In this document: piece by piece, positions 1 to 11,256 of the stretch
Layout of the letters: each line of letters opens with the position of its first letter
Numbering within the stretch: the first letter of the stretch is position 1
Origin: Campanula takesimana
Lineage: Eukaryota; Streptophyta; Magnoliopsida; Asterales; Campanulaceae
DNA: 64,000 bases
Assembly (NCBI GenBank): GCA_026119855.1
Contig: JAOWBW010000220.1
Span: 116,828-180,827 of the forward strand
Reading direction: 5' to 3'
Notes under the pieces: model-generated
Databases searched by the model: none
Told to the model about the DNA's origin: nothing
What the model saw: only the letters and a program-made list of their open reading frames with translations
Translations under genes and position numbers: made by a program

Positions 1-1348
1 GTTGACTTTGTGCATATTTTGTGTGTTTTATGCTTCTGTTTTGGTTTTTTGAGAATGAAACTGTTCTGGAAATGCAATGAACTGGGGCTTGATGATTTGA
101 AGTTGAAAATCTGCAAAAAATAATGGAACTACATCCCTAGCCGTACGGCTGGTTTCTTCGGGCCCACGGAATGTTTCAAGTTAATAGTTTTGTGCAGGGT
201 AGAAACATTCTGATGGTCCCCTTTGCTTCTTCTCGTCCAGGTTCTAATTTACAGCCTTGTGTGTGCACATTTGCCTTCGTTTTCTTAGCCAAAAATGGAT
301 TTTCGAAGCTTGGTAATGCACAAATCTTTTGGACATAAAATTAGGTTTTCAAAGCCTCATTGTGCCTTACCCTTTTCATGAAAATTTTGGTTTCTCAAAC
401 TCTCTTGTTGTGCACAATCTTTTTTGTACAAATGATCTTCAAATGTGTTCTTATTGCAAAATTTTTGGTTTAAAAAACCTTTGGTTGTGCACAACCTTTC
501 CATGTACAAAATTTTGATTCTTGCTTGTTCATAGCTTTGCTTGATTACTTGTGCAAATTACTTGTTTAAATTGTTTGTACATGTCTTGTATATACTCTTG
601 TACATTGCTCATGATATTAAAACGGACTGAAAATTCCTATTTTGACTCAAAAGGGAACATAGAAGGCTTCACACAACGCGCACTTGACCTTGTGCACGTT
701 CCAAAAAACCCTTTAAACCTGGAGTGGATGCCACGATGCAGCTTGATTGGTGCTCTTGTGCCCTTCTCGCGCGCACGGGTCCATTCCACCTCCCCTTCCG
801 AGCCGAGTCAACCACACTTGTCCGTGACACACAAATACCGTGACCATGGTTGGTTTTTGGTCTAGCCCACGTCATCACTTCCCTAATACGTGTCCAAACG
901 CTAATTATGGCCAAGTTAACGCCCGAGTCACGACTCCTTGTGAAAGCAAGTGTGACCAAGGTCATCTTTGACCCGGTCCTTGACTTATGCGTTAATTCCA
1001 ACCATAATTAACCAAAGTCATGTATTAAGGATAGGTTGACACCGCGTCACTAAGCTCTAATGCTTGACCCATCCTAATCATCTTTAAGCCTAAGGCTAAT
1101 GTCCGAGATCCCTCATTAAAATGAGGTCATGCCCGAATTTCGTTAAAACGTTAAGTTAATCTTAACCTTAGCCGACGCTTAATTATGATAAGAATGGCCC
1201 ATGCATTAGAAATTTGTGATGCGCTAGACCCTAGGTTTGGTTTCTTTCGGTTGGTGGAAGATACGTGCCCTATAGGACCCTCGCCCGGGATAGTCCATCC
1301 TTGGGAGTGTGCAATACAAGTGAAAAACGGGGGTCTATAGACGTAGTG
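1..1348 (+). other. Leader region of the Tat element, non-coding
   Basis: No convincing reading frame is present; the short ORFs here lack any recognisable domain. The stretch lies just before the first gag codons and does not match the end of the 3' LTR at 45309, so I read it as leader rather than LTR. It contains the 12-bp palindrome AGCCGTACGGCT at 139-150, which recurs in the 3' region and probable LTR of the same element. A primer site (TGGCGACTCCG type) was looked for and not found, so the 5' LTR must lie further left. Confidence 0.55.
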
Positions 1349-1978
1349 ATGGCCTCCACTGATCCAGGATTTAGATTAGTTGCAAAAAAGAAGAGAAATC
1401 TTTTCCAACCAATTAGGAATAAAATGTGTTTTAAGTAAACAGGAACAAAAATATATGATAAATAAGGACAATGAGTTTTCATGTTGCATGAGCCTAAGAC
1501 TTTTCCCAAATACTAGCCCAAGTTGATGCCCAAGTCTGAAATGAACCTCCCTCTCCTCCGCAGCTCGTAAGAAGTGGGTTAGAGTTCCGAGTCGTCGTCT
1601 GGTTAGTGCCGAGTCTGACAGTTCATCAGCAGCTTCACTCAGACTTCTCCGAATGAATAGTCCGGCAGGGAGTAGTAGTGGGGGTGACAACACAGCCGAT
1701 CCTAATGGGCTCACCAAGGAATAGTTGGTACAAGCTCTAGAGGCCGCCAGGGCCAGGTAAGAAAGTGTCAGAAAACATCAAGAAGATATGCAAAATAGGG
1801 TTGTGGAAGCCATGAGACAAAGAGGGATAGCCGTCGTATTTGAGAATGATGGAGGTTTTGTGGAAATCATGGAGGAAGAGGAGGTTGAAAATGTACAACC
1901 CCAGGGTTATAACCGAGGTCCCCCTCCCCAAACTTACCCCAATGTGGCGACCTCACGTCCCGCATTCCAAACCACCAT
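1349..1978 (+). pseudogene. gag: Tat gag, N-terminal part, broken
   Basis: A start codon at 1349 opens a 29-residue frame beginning MASTDPGF that stops at 1436. A gag-like frame resumes near 1560 (basic, then Ser-rich) and runs with two in-frame stops to 1978, ending in an acidic stretch and a Pro-rich linker. At 1979 it is cut by a solo LTR, and the same frame resumes at 17319. Gag forms the particle that packages element RNA in the cytoplasm. The N-terminal part of Tat Gag is poorly conserved, so the assignment rests mainly on continuity with the clear gag at 17757-18459. Loss of about 120 bases of frame between 1436 and 1560 could be an insertion or decay. Confidence 0.7.
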
Positions 1979-2782
1979 TGTAACGCCCGTCCTAATTCCT
2001 GTTAAATTCTTGACTTGCATAATTATATGCTATTTTAATTGAGTTAATTATTTAACTAATTGAGCAAGTTTAGGACTTAATGGTCCAAGTTGAAACATTA
2101 GGGTCATTTGTGAAAATTAAAGTTTAGGGGCTTAATTGCTCAAAATGAAACTTGAGGGGCCTTTTTGTCAAAGTTGAAACTTGAGGGGCCTAATTGAAAT
2201 TTCTTGAAAGTTCATAAGGATAAAAGTTTGTGTTTGACTTTCTCTGATTCAGTTTCCCCCAAATTGCTTCTCGTACTTTCTCTCTGTCTAAGAAGAAAGT
2301 TAGGGTTTACCCTATTCTCGATCCCTCTTGCTTAATTATGCCTCTGTTCGAAAATCCGACTCCGCATAAATGATCAGGGCAGTAAGTAGAGCGTTTCCTG
2401 CCGAACAAAAATTAGTTTGGGTGAATTTGATTTCGGAGTAGGTAAGTCACTAGCTCCCCCTTGCTTGTAATAACATGCCTATATGTTATTCTTGATACTT
2501 GTGCTTGTTAATTTCGTGATTGGAATGATTTTTGTGATACTTGAAAAATTGGGACGAAGGGAGTATTCTTGTACTATGTAAAGAGAAGGGAACAAAATTA
2601 TACTCCTACTTGGAAATGGAATAAAATTATACTCCTGAGTGTTATTGAAGTGTTAGTAATTATACTCCTATTCGTGGGACGGTTAAATATTTAAATGGAA
2701 TAAAAGGAAATTATTCTATTACTTGTGGGACAGGTGAAATTTGACTTGCAGAAAAAAAATGGGAAATTTGAGCTCCAGGCTT

Positions 2783-2891
2783 CTGGGCGACCGCCCAGAA
2801 GGGCCATGGGAGACCGCCCAAAACTACTGAAAGAGGGGTTCCAAAAGTCTAGTCTGGGCAACCGCCCAGGTGGGGAGTGGGCGACCGCCCA
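2783..2891 (+). promoter_or_regulatory. Four-palindrome G/C array in LTR family A
   Basis: Four copies of a TGGGCGACCGCCCA-like inverted repeat lie at 2783-2798, 2807-2820, 2854-2869 and 2878-2891. Their centres are 23, 48 and 23 bp apart. The arms are 6-7 bp with an AC centre; the second and third copies each have one arm mismatch. The surrounding LTR is AT-rich. The same four-fold layout occurs in two other LTR families here. The function is unknown; a binding-site array for a dimeric protein or a set of hairpins are possibilities. Confidence 0.75.
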
Positions 2892-3092
2892 AGTCCCATA
2901 TTTCACAAAAGTGGTTTAAACTCAAATGAAATGAAACCTTACCCCTCCTAAGGCATAGAGCCTTACTATAAGATGTCCTAGCAAGTGTATATGTACCTTT
3001 GGGGCATTAGAACTTGGTCTTGAATATGAGTACTCATAGAATTAAAATGAGAACTTGAGCCTAAGAGTAAGAACTCTTTTAATTGTCTTGAA

Positions 3093-3655
3093 AGTGCTAT
3101 GAACAAGCACTAATGTGTTATATGTGTCTTGAAACCAATGTTTGTGTACCTTAGGGGCACTAGAACAATGTCTTGAGCTTGAACATCCAAAATATAGGAT
3201 TAAGAACTTGTAAGTATGAGATGTATAACTCATCTACTTAGCTTGAACTTGAAGTATAAGACAATTAAATCTTGTACATGACTTGAATATCCAAAGATTG
3301 GAATAATAACTTGAGTATAAGATAATTAATTCTTGTACATGTCTTGAACCTCCATAGAATTGGATTGTGAACTTGAATATAAGATGATAAAATCTTGTTC
3401 ATGTCTTGAAACCAATACGTGTGTATAGTAATGAACTTGAAAGTGCTATGAACAAGCACTAACGTGTTAGAACTATCCTTGACGTGTATGTGCAAATCTT
3501 GCACATAACTACTTGATAGAATGTGACTTGTTGATTACTTGATACTTGGTATTAATAACCAAAGAGTTAGAATATGGAACTAGATAGAGAATGATCAACT
3601 CTATTACATACTCGAATTTAATACGTGTGTATTGAAAATGCTATGAACAAGCATT
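3093..3655 (+). other. Three copies of a short AGTGCT/AGCACT stem-loop in LTR family A
   Basis: Copies lie at 3093-3111, 3442-3460 and 3637-3655. Each has a 6-bp stem around the 7-base loop ATGAACA. In the third copy one G-C pair has become A-T on both arms. Related copies occur in the Tekay LTRs at 52843-52861 and 53152-53170. The flanks also repeat (TTGAA before, TAA(T/C)GTG after), so the unit is a dispersed internal repeat of the LTR. Confidence 0.7.
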
Positions 3656-3702
3656 AATGTGCTAGTAATTGGTTTTAATCGTGCATATAGTCAATAAAGT
3701 AT

Positions 3703-4954
3703 TGTAGATACCCCGGGAAACCACAACTTGGCTAGAGCGGTGAATTATCCTAGGATGTCTAACTTGTTTTAGATTGTTTAGAGTCGCCACCTATGTTTTT
3801 AAAGGAACATAAGAAAAACCTAGAAATAGCCTAATTTATGTACAAAACCAGAGATTCGGGAGAGAAGGGTTCGGGGGTTAGGTGACGGAGTGGGAAGTAC
3901 TTAAACACCCACTCCGCCCCGCTTACGCGGGTCTTGCTACTATTGGTGTTCTAATGCTAAATGTCGTTCAATTTATTAACAGTGCTAACAATTATAATGT
4001 AAAGAAAAAGGGGAAGAAAAGAGAATTGTTTTATTTATAAATTTACGCTAAACAATTACATTAAGAAATGTATAGGAAATTAAAGTAGAGATTAAAATGT
4101 AGGGAGATAACCCTAACCAACTTTAATGTAGTAAAGTGGTCATTTGGTCATGTCCCATTAATGGGGATTACATACATCAAGAAGAAGAAAACAAAGGAAG
4201 AAAATGGAGTTGTACCTTGAGAAAGAGGACTTGGAACCTTGACTTGAAAGTGTTGTTGTTGTAATGAAATTATTGTAGAACAATTTGTTGTATAGAAACT
4301 CTTGTTGGAGAATTTGTGTAGAGAATTGTGTATAGTGTAGTGAAAATGTGAGATTAAGGTCCAAAGAGTGTAAAAAGAGTCCAAAAAAAGTCATTTTCTA
4401 AGGTAGAAGATGATGGTTTTTATAGGTAAAAAAGAGAGGGAAATGATGGAGGGAAATTGGTCATCCATGTGAAATGGAATGGGCCAATCACAAATAAGAT
4501 AAATGAATAAAAGAAAAATAAAAGAAATCAAATAATAAATGAAAAAAATATGAGTTTTTGGGAAAAGGCTTAGAATTTGGGATTGAGAGTTAATGAGAAA
4601 GGGGGGATGAATGTGGATAAGAAAAGAGATCTTTTGTGATCAAGAAAGAGATGTTGCAAATAAGAAAAGGGAGGGAAATAAGGTGCAATCCGTTACTGCC
4701 AAAGTGGGAAGCGCGCGAGTCCCGCTTTTGGGGCGAGACGCGCGCGCAGCCCGTTAACAGTTCCGGAAGCGCCCGCGGCAGAAAAGGACAGAATGACAGA
4801 ATGACCCTAAAAGTTAATTCTGTTATGCAGTTTTGTCCAAAACTAACGGAATCAGTTAAGAACTTAACTGAAGTAACAAAAATTAATGAAAATAAGTTAA
4901 ATAAAAATACTTTGTATGCAATCGGGGTGAGAAGTCCAAGGCGGGGTGTCTACA
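3703..4954 (-). repeat. 3' LTR of the non-autonomous Tat-like element
   Basis: On the minus strand it starts TGTAGACACCCCGCC and ends CCGGGGTATCTACA. It is nearly identical to 12484-13741. It contains a GC-rich block at 4710-4780 with GCGCGCG runs inside an otherwise AT-rich LTR. The purine-rich tract expected just upstream on the minus strand would be the GAGGGGC stretch at 4955-4965. Confidence 0.92.
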
Positions 4955-5120
4955 GAGCCCCTCGGCGACGTGGATTGCAAAGCAAAACGCGTCGACGAAA
5001 GTAAAAACACCCGCCGAGGACATCGACAAAGAAAAAGAAAGAAAAGAAAGCAAAGACTCGATGAAAGCAGTAATTTGAAATTGCTAGAGATAGGGGTGCG
5101 CTCCCTGTGTGAGCGTCTTT

Positions 5121-6045
5121 TAGGGGTGTGCTCGGCTCGGTTTGGCTCGGTTTTAGGCCAAAACCGAGTCCGAGCCGAAAGTTATCGGTTTGATGTATTT
5201 TAGAACCGTTAAGTTTCGGTGTACTAATGGTTCGGCTTGTTCGGTTTCGGTGTCGGAGTCGGTTTGGTTCGGTGCGCGGATGTAAATAACGCATACAAAA
5301 GCTATGTAAAATCATTCACCCAAAAGAATATGGAGAGGGAGGAAGAAATAGTCACAACCCATTTTCAATTCCTAAGAAAAAACAAAGACTTCTAAGCAAA
5401 CTAGCAACAACCACATATAAATCTTACCAGAATATTGATATTTAGAATGAGAGTCAAAGATTGAAAGTAAAAAATTCAAAAAGAAAAAAGAAACACAGGC
5501 AATAGACTAGAGACTCACTGAAAACAGAGATGAGTGAAATTACAGAGAGAAAAGAGAGATGAAGAAAATTAAGAGAGAAAGAGGGATAAAATCTTACCAG
5601 GAAAGGGCGACTAAGAGCCGTCGGGGGTCGCCGGTGATGAGAGCAGTCGCCGATGATGAGAGAAACGACGGGTTAGAGAAGAAATTGGTAAGAATCTCCC
5701 TTGCAATTGTAGTGCCGATGTAGAATCTCGGATCTCCCTTGCATAGTTGAGGCTTCAAGTGGTGGTGTCGATTTCAGGGAGGGGGCTAGGGCAAAATGCG
5801 TTGAATGAGGTGTGCTGGGTGGAAAAGAAAACGAAAAGTCTTTATATACTAAATGGAAAACGACGCAGTTTATGCTTATCGGTTCGGTTCGGTTTTTAAC
5901 GGTTTCCAAAATCTAAACACCTAAACCGGACCGAAAACCTTCGGTTTTCAAAACTAACTGAACCGGACCGGTTTAAAAGGCACGGTGTCGGTTTTTCGGT
6001 TTTTAACGGTGTGGTTCGGTTTTTCGATTTTTTTGCTCACCCCTA
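5121..6045. mobile_element. Non-autonomous hAT-type DNA transposon
   Basis: The ends are inverted repeats, TAGGGGTGTGC on the left and GCTCACCCCTA on the right, flanked by a perfect 8-bp target duplication GCGTCTTT (5113-5120 and 6046-6053), as expected for hAT. Both subterminal regions are packed with CGGTTCGGTTTT-like repeats (about 5130-5280 and 5880-6030), a usual pattern for hAT transposase binding. No transposase frame is present in its 925 bp. It lies inside the 3' part of the Tat-like element and is therefore younger than that element. Confidence 0.92.
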
Positions 6046-6099
6046 GCGTCTTTTGTTGATAGAGGGGGGTGGCATGATCCGTTGGTAAACCTGCCGGCT

Positions 6100-6870
6100 G
6101 AATCCGTTGAGTGAGGCCGTTAGTGAACCTTTGAATGAGGCCGTTAGTGAACCTTTGAGGAGGCCGTTAGTGAACCTTTGAATGAGGCCGTTAGTGAACC
6201 TTGAGGCTGTTAATGAACCCTTGAATGAGGCCGTTAGTGAACCTTTGAAGAGGCCGTTAGTGAACCTTTGAATGAGGCCGTTAGTGAACCTTTGAGGACG
6301 CCGTTAGTGAACCTTGAGGCCGTTAGTGAACCTTTGAGGAGGCCGTTAGTAAACCTTCGTTGACGAATCCGTTAGTGAAATCCGTTGATGAGGCCGTTAG
6401 TGAACCTTTGTTGACGAATCCGTTAGTGAAATCCGTTGATGAGGCCGTTAGTGAACCTTCGAGGCTGTTAGTGAACCTTTGTTGACGAATCCGTTAGTGA
6501 AATCCGTTTGATGAGGCCATTAGTGAACATTTGACGAATCCGTTAGTGAAATCCGTTGATGAGGCCGTTAGTGAACCTTTTAGGCCGTTAGTGAACCTTT
6601 GTTGTCGAATCCGTTAGTGAAATCTGTTGATGAGGCCGTTAGTGAACCTTCGAGGCCGTTAGTGAACCTTTGTTGACGAATCCGTTAGTGAAATCCGTTG
6701 ATGAGGCCGTTAGTGAACCTTCGAGGCCGTTAGTGAACCTTTGTTGACGAATCCGTTAGTGAAATCCGTTGATGAGGCCGTTAGTGAACCTTCGAGGCCG
6801 TTAGTGAACCTTTGTTGTCGAATCCGTTAGTGAAATCCGTTGATGAGGCCGTTAGTGAACCTTTGACGAA
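6100..6870 (-). repeat. Minisatellite with a 71-bp higher-order unit
   Basis: The basic motif GGCCGTTAGTGAACCTT recurs throughout, mixed with the related CCGTTAGTGAAATCCGTTGA. From about 6440 the two combine into a regular 71-bp unit (a 20-bp short copy plus a 51-bp long copy) repeated about five times. The left part is less regular. The array lies between the hAT insertion and the rest of the 3' region. Tandem repeats in the 3' region are typical of Tat-lineage elements. Confidence 0.92.
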
Positions 6871-7339
6871 TTGCTGCTTTGAAGCCGTGTGCTGTTTGGC
6901 GTTGCAGTTGACTTTTGCGGGGATGCGGGCATGGTTGACTGTGGACCATTTTCTGTTGGGGATGAAGTGCCTCGAGTTGAAGATGATGTTTGACTTCGCG
7001 GTGGTACCTGTTATGTGCTTTGCAGGTATATGTGCTAGTGCAAGAAGATGCATGAAGTGTGAAATGAAGAGAGAAATTGTGCTCGTGGTGCAATGTGATT
7101 TGAAAACAGTTTTGCATGAGAGAGAGATTTGCAAGAATGAAGAAATTGCTTTTGTGTGCGGTGTGATTTGAGGAAAGCCTCGGATGCATTCATACCTTCA
7201 CTTACCATTTCCGCTTGATTGGAGATAGATTGCCGAAGGATGTTGATACTTTTGATGAAGATGATGGACTGCCGTTGCCTTCGATGGAATGTTGTTGAGA
7301 TGACATTCTGAATGATGGGTTGGTCGTGCCAAAGGCTGC

Positions 7340-7374
7340 CTACGTATCCTTTGAAGGGAATCAGACCAGCGTAG
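7340..7374 (-). other. Conserved 3'-region hairpin, copy 1
   Basis: On the minus strand the arms CTACG and CGTAG enclose a second short pairing (TCC with GGA), followed by GCAGCC. The same layout occurs at 10003-10039 and 25040-25087. Confidence 0.6.
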
Positions 7375-10002
7375 TTCAAGGATGATGGAGAATGCTGGAG
7401 GAGAAGCTAGGAGCAAAGCAAAGTAAAGCACATACTTTTGCACATAGAAGGAGAAAAAGAAAAAGAAAAATCTTTTTTTTTTTTTTTTTTTTTTTTTTTA
7501 GATTAGAAAGGAAAGAATATGCACACATGTGAGGAAAAGATTTTTTTTTAGTTCGTGGGTGAACCATTTTAACCATTGTGTGCTTGTGAAGCCAACCCAA
7601 GATCAAGTCATGTTCAGTCGAAGTCCGGATTGCCTCGCTTGAATTCTGTTGTCGCCGGTGTGCCCAACGAAGATTGATGTCTAGCCCCAAGAGATTTGTC
7701 GATTATGAGGCTTCAAAAGGCTTTTGATGCCGAGATGAGGGGTTGCTGATTGTAAAGCCCCTAGATTGCCTTTGATGCCAAATTTTGAGGGACCTACATA
7801 GCTCCAAGATAAATCAGCTCTTGGCCCATTCGAGTAAATCGCCCTTTGTTGTTGTAGTGAGCAAGCCCCAAGAGGAGATCGTTGATGTCAAGCTTCGAGA
7901 GATTGCAAAGCCCCAAGTGTCGTGGGCTTGTAGATGGCGGGATGTGAAGACCTTTCATTGTAAAGCCCCAAATTATCTCGTGATTGGCTCGGCATTGAGA
8001 GCGGATGTACCGTTTGGTAGAATTCTTGATAGAGATCTCCTTCTTGCTCTCACTGGGGAGATGAATGGCCTCATTGTGGTCGATACCCAAATGGCTGAGG
8101 GCTTATGTCAAAGGATGCAGTAATGTCTTGCGGTGTCGTCGAGGTCGCAGAGGATAAGGTCTTGGCGTGATAAAGTCTCAAATGAGTATGCTTGCTTGAC
8201 TCTTCTTGAGTTGAACTAATGACGGATCTTCGGATGCAACTAGTGCTGTGGCCCAACTTTATCTGAGCTGCACCTTGTGCTTTTGATCTTGGAGAAGGGG
8301 GTGCTGAATTGCAGAAACATTGGGATTGGCCGTGGCATTTCCCGCTATAGCCCTGTTTTGATTAGAGTTTAGCATATTGAATCTTTTTCCTTTTCTCTAA
8401 GACTTCCTTCAAAATCTCGCTGTGATTTCTAACAAAAATCATCAACTTCATTCATAACATCGGAGTCTTCATTTAAAACCAAGAGGCCTTTGACTTGAAG
8501 TGTTGAGAGACCCTTGAATCTTGATTGTTCTCATGGAGCCATAAGACTACTCCACATTGCACTTGCTCGAGTATTGTTGCCCAAAAGACTGTCGGTCGCG
8601 AAGCCCTAATACTGCCTTTTGCTTGAATTACTGTAATGCCGTAGTCCAAAAGATAGTAGATTGCGAAGCCTGTTGAGACCTTCGGTGCCGAATTGAGGAA
8701 GCTTCCAATGTTGCACATGACTTGGCTGGGGATACCGCTGGGGAGTTAATTGCTCTTTGCCGAGGGAGCCTTTAAGACTTTACCATAGCCCCTAGAGTGC
8801 CATCATTGATTGCGAGAAAGGTCCACCCTTGATTGGGGAAACGAGCACGGGCACACATGACAAGAGGGATTTTTGACATCCCTTTTGAGGGACTTTGAGG
8901 ATAGTCTCACACATCTTTCTTGAGCATAGCCCCTAGGGCGTATTGATTGCCAAATGAAGCAAAAGAATCCCTTGTTCTTGTGTCACATAGCCCCTAGGGC
9001 GTCACCATTTGTTGAGCAAAGCAAGAGTGACTCGTCCTCGTGTGAGGGAATAAACATGAGAGGATATGGCAAGAGCTACTCCATTTCTCGGGAGCCTTTC
9101 GGCGTACTTTAGAAGCACATACTTGAAGAAGCCTTGAAAACTGAGACACATGTTGTTGCTATTTGCTGCCCAAGCCAATTGACTAGCCAGGGATTATTTG
9201 TGCAACCTCGTGCCCTTTTATGATGGGCTTGTTCTCGGATGGATCTTGGTTACCACGGGCCTTCTTTTCATGAACCCAAAAATGCACACTGCTGGAGAAT
9301 GATGCCGATAACCCAAGACAACCTTTGATGGTGCTATATCTTGTCGAGCCTTTTGCAATCCCAAAGTTGACTCGGTGGGGAATTGATTTGCTGAGGAGAT
9401 TCAATGTAGAACTTGTCTTCTTTAGAGGCCGGGGATCTCCATTTCTCTTTCCCTTCTCTCTCTCACTCTCTCATTTTTTTTTATGACGCACCCTGTTTTT
9501 TGCCTAGACCGCCCTTTCGGGTTTTTTCAATCTAGCGGGCATCTCTTTTGCGTCTTCATTTTGACTCGATTAATGAGGAAGTGTGCATTGACTCTAGCTG
9601 AGGAGATAAGACATGTGCTTTTTGCGGCGAAGACCTTTTGTCACTAAAGATGAGTGACATTGACTCGACTAGGGAAGTGTCCCTAGTATTGACATGTATT
9701 TTTTTTTATTGAATTGAATGACTCACGAAGGCAAGTAAGTCATTAAGAGAGAAGAGAAGGAAAGCTCCAATTTGATTGCAAGAAATTGGGAGTATGCAGA
9801 AAGAATAGAAGTCCTTAGACTCGACAAGGAACGCGAAATGATTCCAAATCTAAGAAAGCTGTTCAATCTTTTTGGTGATTAATTCATTGGCAAATGAATC
9901 GTACAAAGATGTCTTGACAAGTTCGAGATGAAGGCCGATCACCATAACGCGCTAGGGCTAAACATATCTTTTTTCTTGCATGAGACCGGACCCGCAGGTT
10001 GC

Positions 10003-10039
10003 CTACGTTCCTCCAGTGAAGAGGCTCAGGTCACCGTAG
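10003..10039 (-). other. Conserved 3'-region hairpin, copy 2
   Basis: Minus-strand arms CTACG and CGTAG enclose inner pairing CCT/AGG; GGTGACCTGAGCC follows the left arm and a GCAACC stretch follows the right arm. It aligns with the copy after the Tat pol gene at 25040-25087. Confidence 0.65.
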
Positions 10040-10578
10040 TTCTTGTGAATTCTCCATTCTTCGGGATGGAATTGTTGCTTCGTCGTGTAGCTTCGTCCTC
10101 CTTTGGTGGATGGAATGATGTTGATCTTTATGTGAACTTCTTTGATTGAAGGGGTTTTTTTTTTTTTTTTTTTTGTGCTCTAACTTTTGCCTAGGTTGAT
10201 TTGAAGAGTTCAACCTAGCGAGCATTTTTTTTTTTTTTTAATCCCCCCTTTGAAACATTGCTTGATTTTTCTCCATGGTTGTTGCTTCACCTTTCTTTGG
10301 CTTGATTTTTCCGTTGATGTTTTGATGTCTTCGTTGTTGATGCCGTCGTCGATGTTTAGCCCCTAGGCGTTCATGTGATGGCCTTTGTTCTAAAACTTGT
10401 TTAGACATCTTTTCATCATTTTGCCAAGAATTAGATTGAACAACTTGGAAGAGTGTATGAGGACAAGAATGACTTTTATTTGATGACTCAATGGACTCGA
10501 ACATTTAACATAGGACGAGAGAAAACATTAATGCACACATTAGAGGACTTTTGACTCTTTTTTTTTTTTATCCTATTT

Positions 10579-11256
10579 CTAGGTAGAGAAAGAGAAACGG
10601 AGATTGTTGTCGTCATCACCCATGTCGTTGTAGTCCTCATTGTCGTTGTAGTCTTCCATGTCACTACATTCTTCCATGTAATTGCTTGGGAACCCTTTGT
10701 CGTTGAAGCTTGTGTCATAGGAGGACTCGGCCATTTCTCGGAGAAAATCGTCAATTCTAACCCCTGCATCATACATGCTTGAAAAATCGTAGTGAGGAGA
10801 CACTTTCTTTGGTAGCATGGCCCAAATGTAGGAGTCGACATGAACGTTGGGGCAAGAGTTGCCGTTGAACTTGCCAATATCGGGCATCTTGAACTTTTCG
10901 GGAAGAGCCTCCATTGTGTTCATGAGGAGAGAAGCTTGATGAAGATCGGTGTTTGGGCCCTTGTGCAAATTTAGCCCACTAAGCCTTTGGTCAATGTAGG
11001 ACATGAGAGTGTTGACCAAACATGTATCAATGCTTTGGACCTTTCTTTCACCCGTGAGCCATTTCAATCGGTTCTTGAGTTTAGCAACTTCTTTCTTGTG
11101 GGCCATTTTCACATGCTCGTAACGGGCTCGCCATAAATCATCCTTGCGGCGGACATTCTCGGCTAGTGTATCAACTTGCCCTTTCAATGCTTCCACCATG
11201 CGGAATAACCCTTCGTTGGACACGGGAATGCCGTTGTCGTTGCCGTTTGAAGCCAT
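10579..11256 (-). CDS. gag: Truncated Tat-type Gag with acidic tail, 225 residues
   Basis: The frame opens at the ATG at 11256 (MASNGND...), preferred over an upstream in-frame ATG at 11355 because the upstream part is hydrophobic and the MAS start matches the gag start at 1349. Residues about 10-75 look like a coiled coil rich in Lys, Arg and Glu. Near the middle lies FKMPDIGKFNG, the conserved start of the Tat capsid domain (compare FKMPEIDKFDG in the Tat host near 17824). The capsid domain then breaks off. The protein ends in an acidic Asp/Asn/Tyr-rich tail with no zinc finger. The complete frame in a pol-less element suggests it may be kept, or that it is simply young. Function is inferred only: a shortened Gag that could join particles made by an autonomous relative. 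Confidence 0.75.
   Translation of the reverse strand: MASNGNDNGIPVSNEGLFRMVEALKGQVDTLAENVRRKDDLWRARYEHVKMAHKKEVAKLKNRLKWLTGERKVQSIDTCLVNTLMSYIDQRLSGLNLHKGPNTDLHQASLLMNTMEALPEKFKMPDIGKFNGNSCPNVHVDSYIWAMLPKKVSPHYDFSSMYDAGVRIDDFLREMAESSYDTSFNDKGFPSNYMEECSDMEDYNDNEDYNDMGDDDNNLRFSFST

Larger units (their letters stand above)
6871..10578 (-). other. Non-coding interior of the non-autonomous Tat-like element
   Basis: No reading frame with a recognisable domain is found on either strand. Visible structure: a T-run at 7473-7499; two CTACG/CGTAG hairpins (7340-7374 and 10003-10039); repeated boxes AGCCCCTAG near 7755, 8787, 8937, 8989 and 10358, with degenerate versions at 7863, 7907 and 7959; and a CTAGATTGAAAAAACCCG-like stretch near 9500 (minus strand) that matches the post-pol region of the Tat host near 24990. 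The block replaces all of pol. Confidence 0.7.

Noticed and set aside
551..1001. Overlapping open frames on both strands in the leader
   Set aside because: Neither translation shows a domain or gag-like composition, and the two frames are mirror shadows in GC-richer sequence.
1435..1563. Possible intron in the Tat gag (GTAAAC ... CCGCAG)
   Set aside because: Joining the two sides at these sites gives a stop codon within three codons, so the splice does not restore the gag frame.
4636..5315. Frames over the LTR end and the hAT left end, and the matching frame at 13423
   Set aside because: They cross element boundaries (LTR end at 4954, hAT start at 5121), so they cannot be genes; the GC-rich LTR block simply lacks stops.
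6781..7189. Frames of about 120 codons on both strands near the minisatellite
   Set aside because: They are produced by the tandem repeat having no stop in several frames; the non-repeat part has no known domain.
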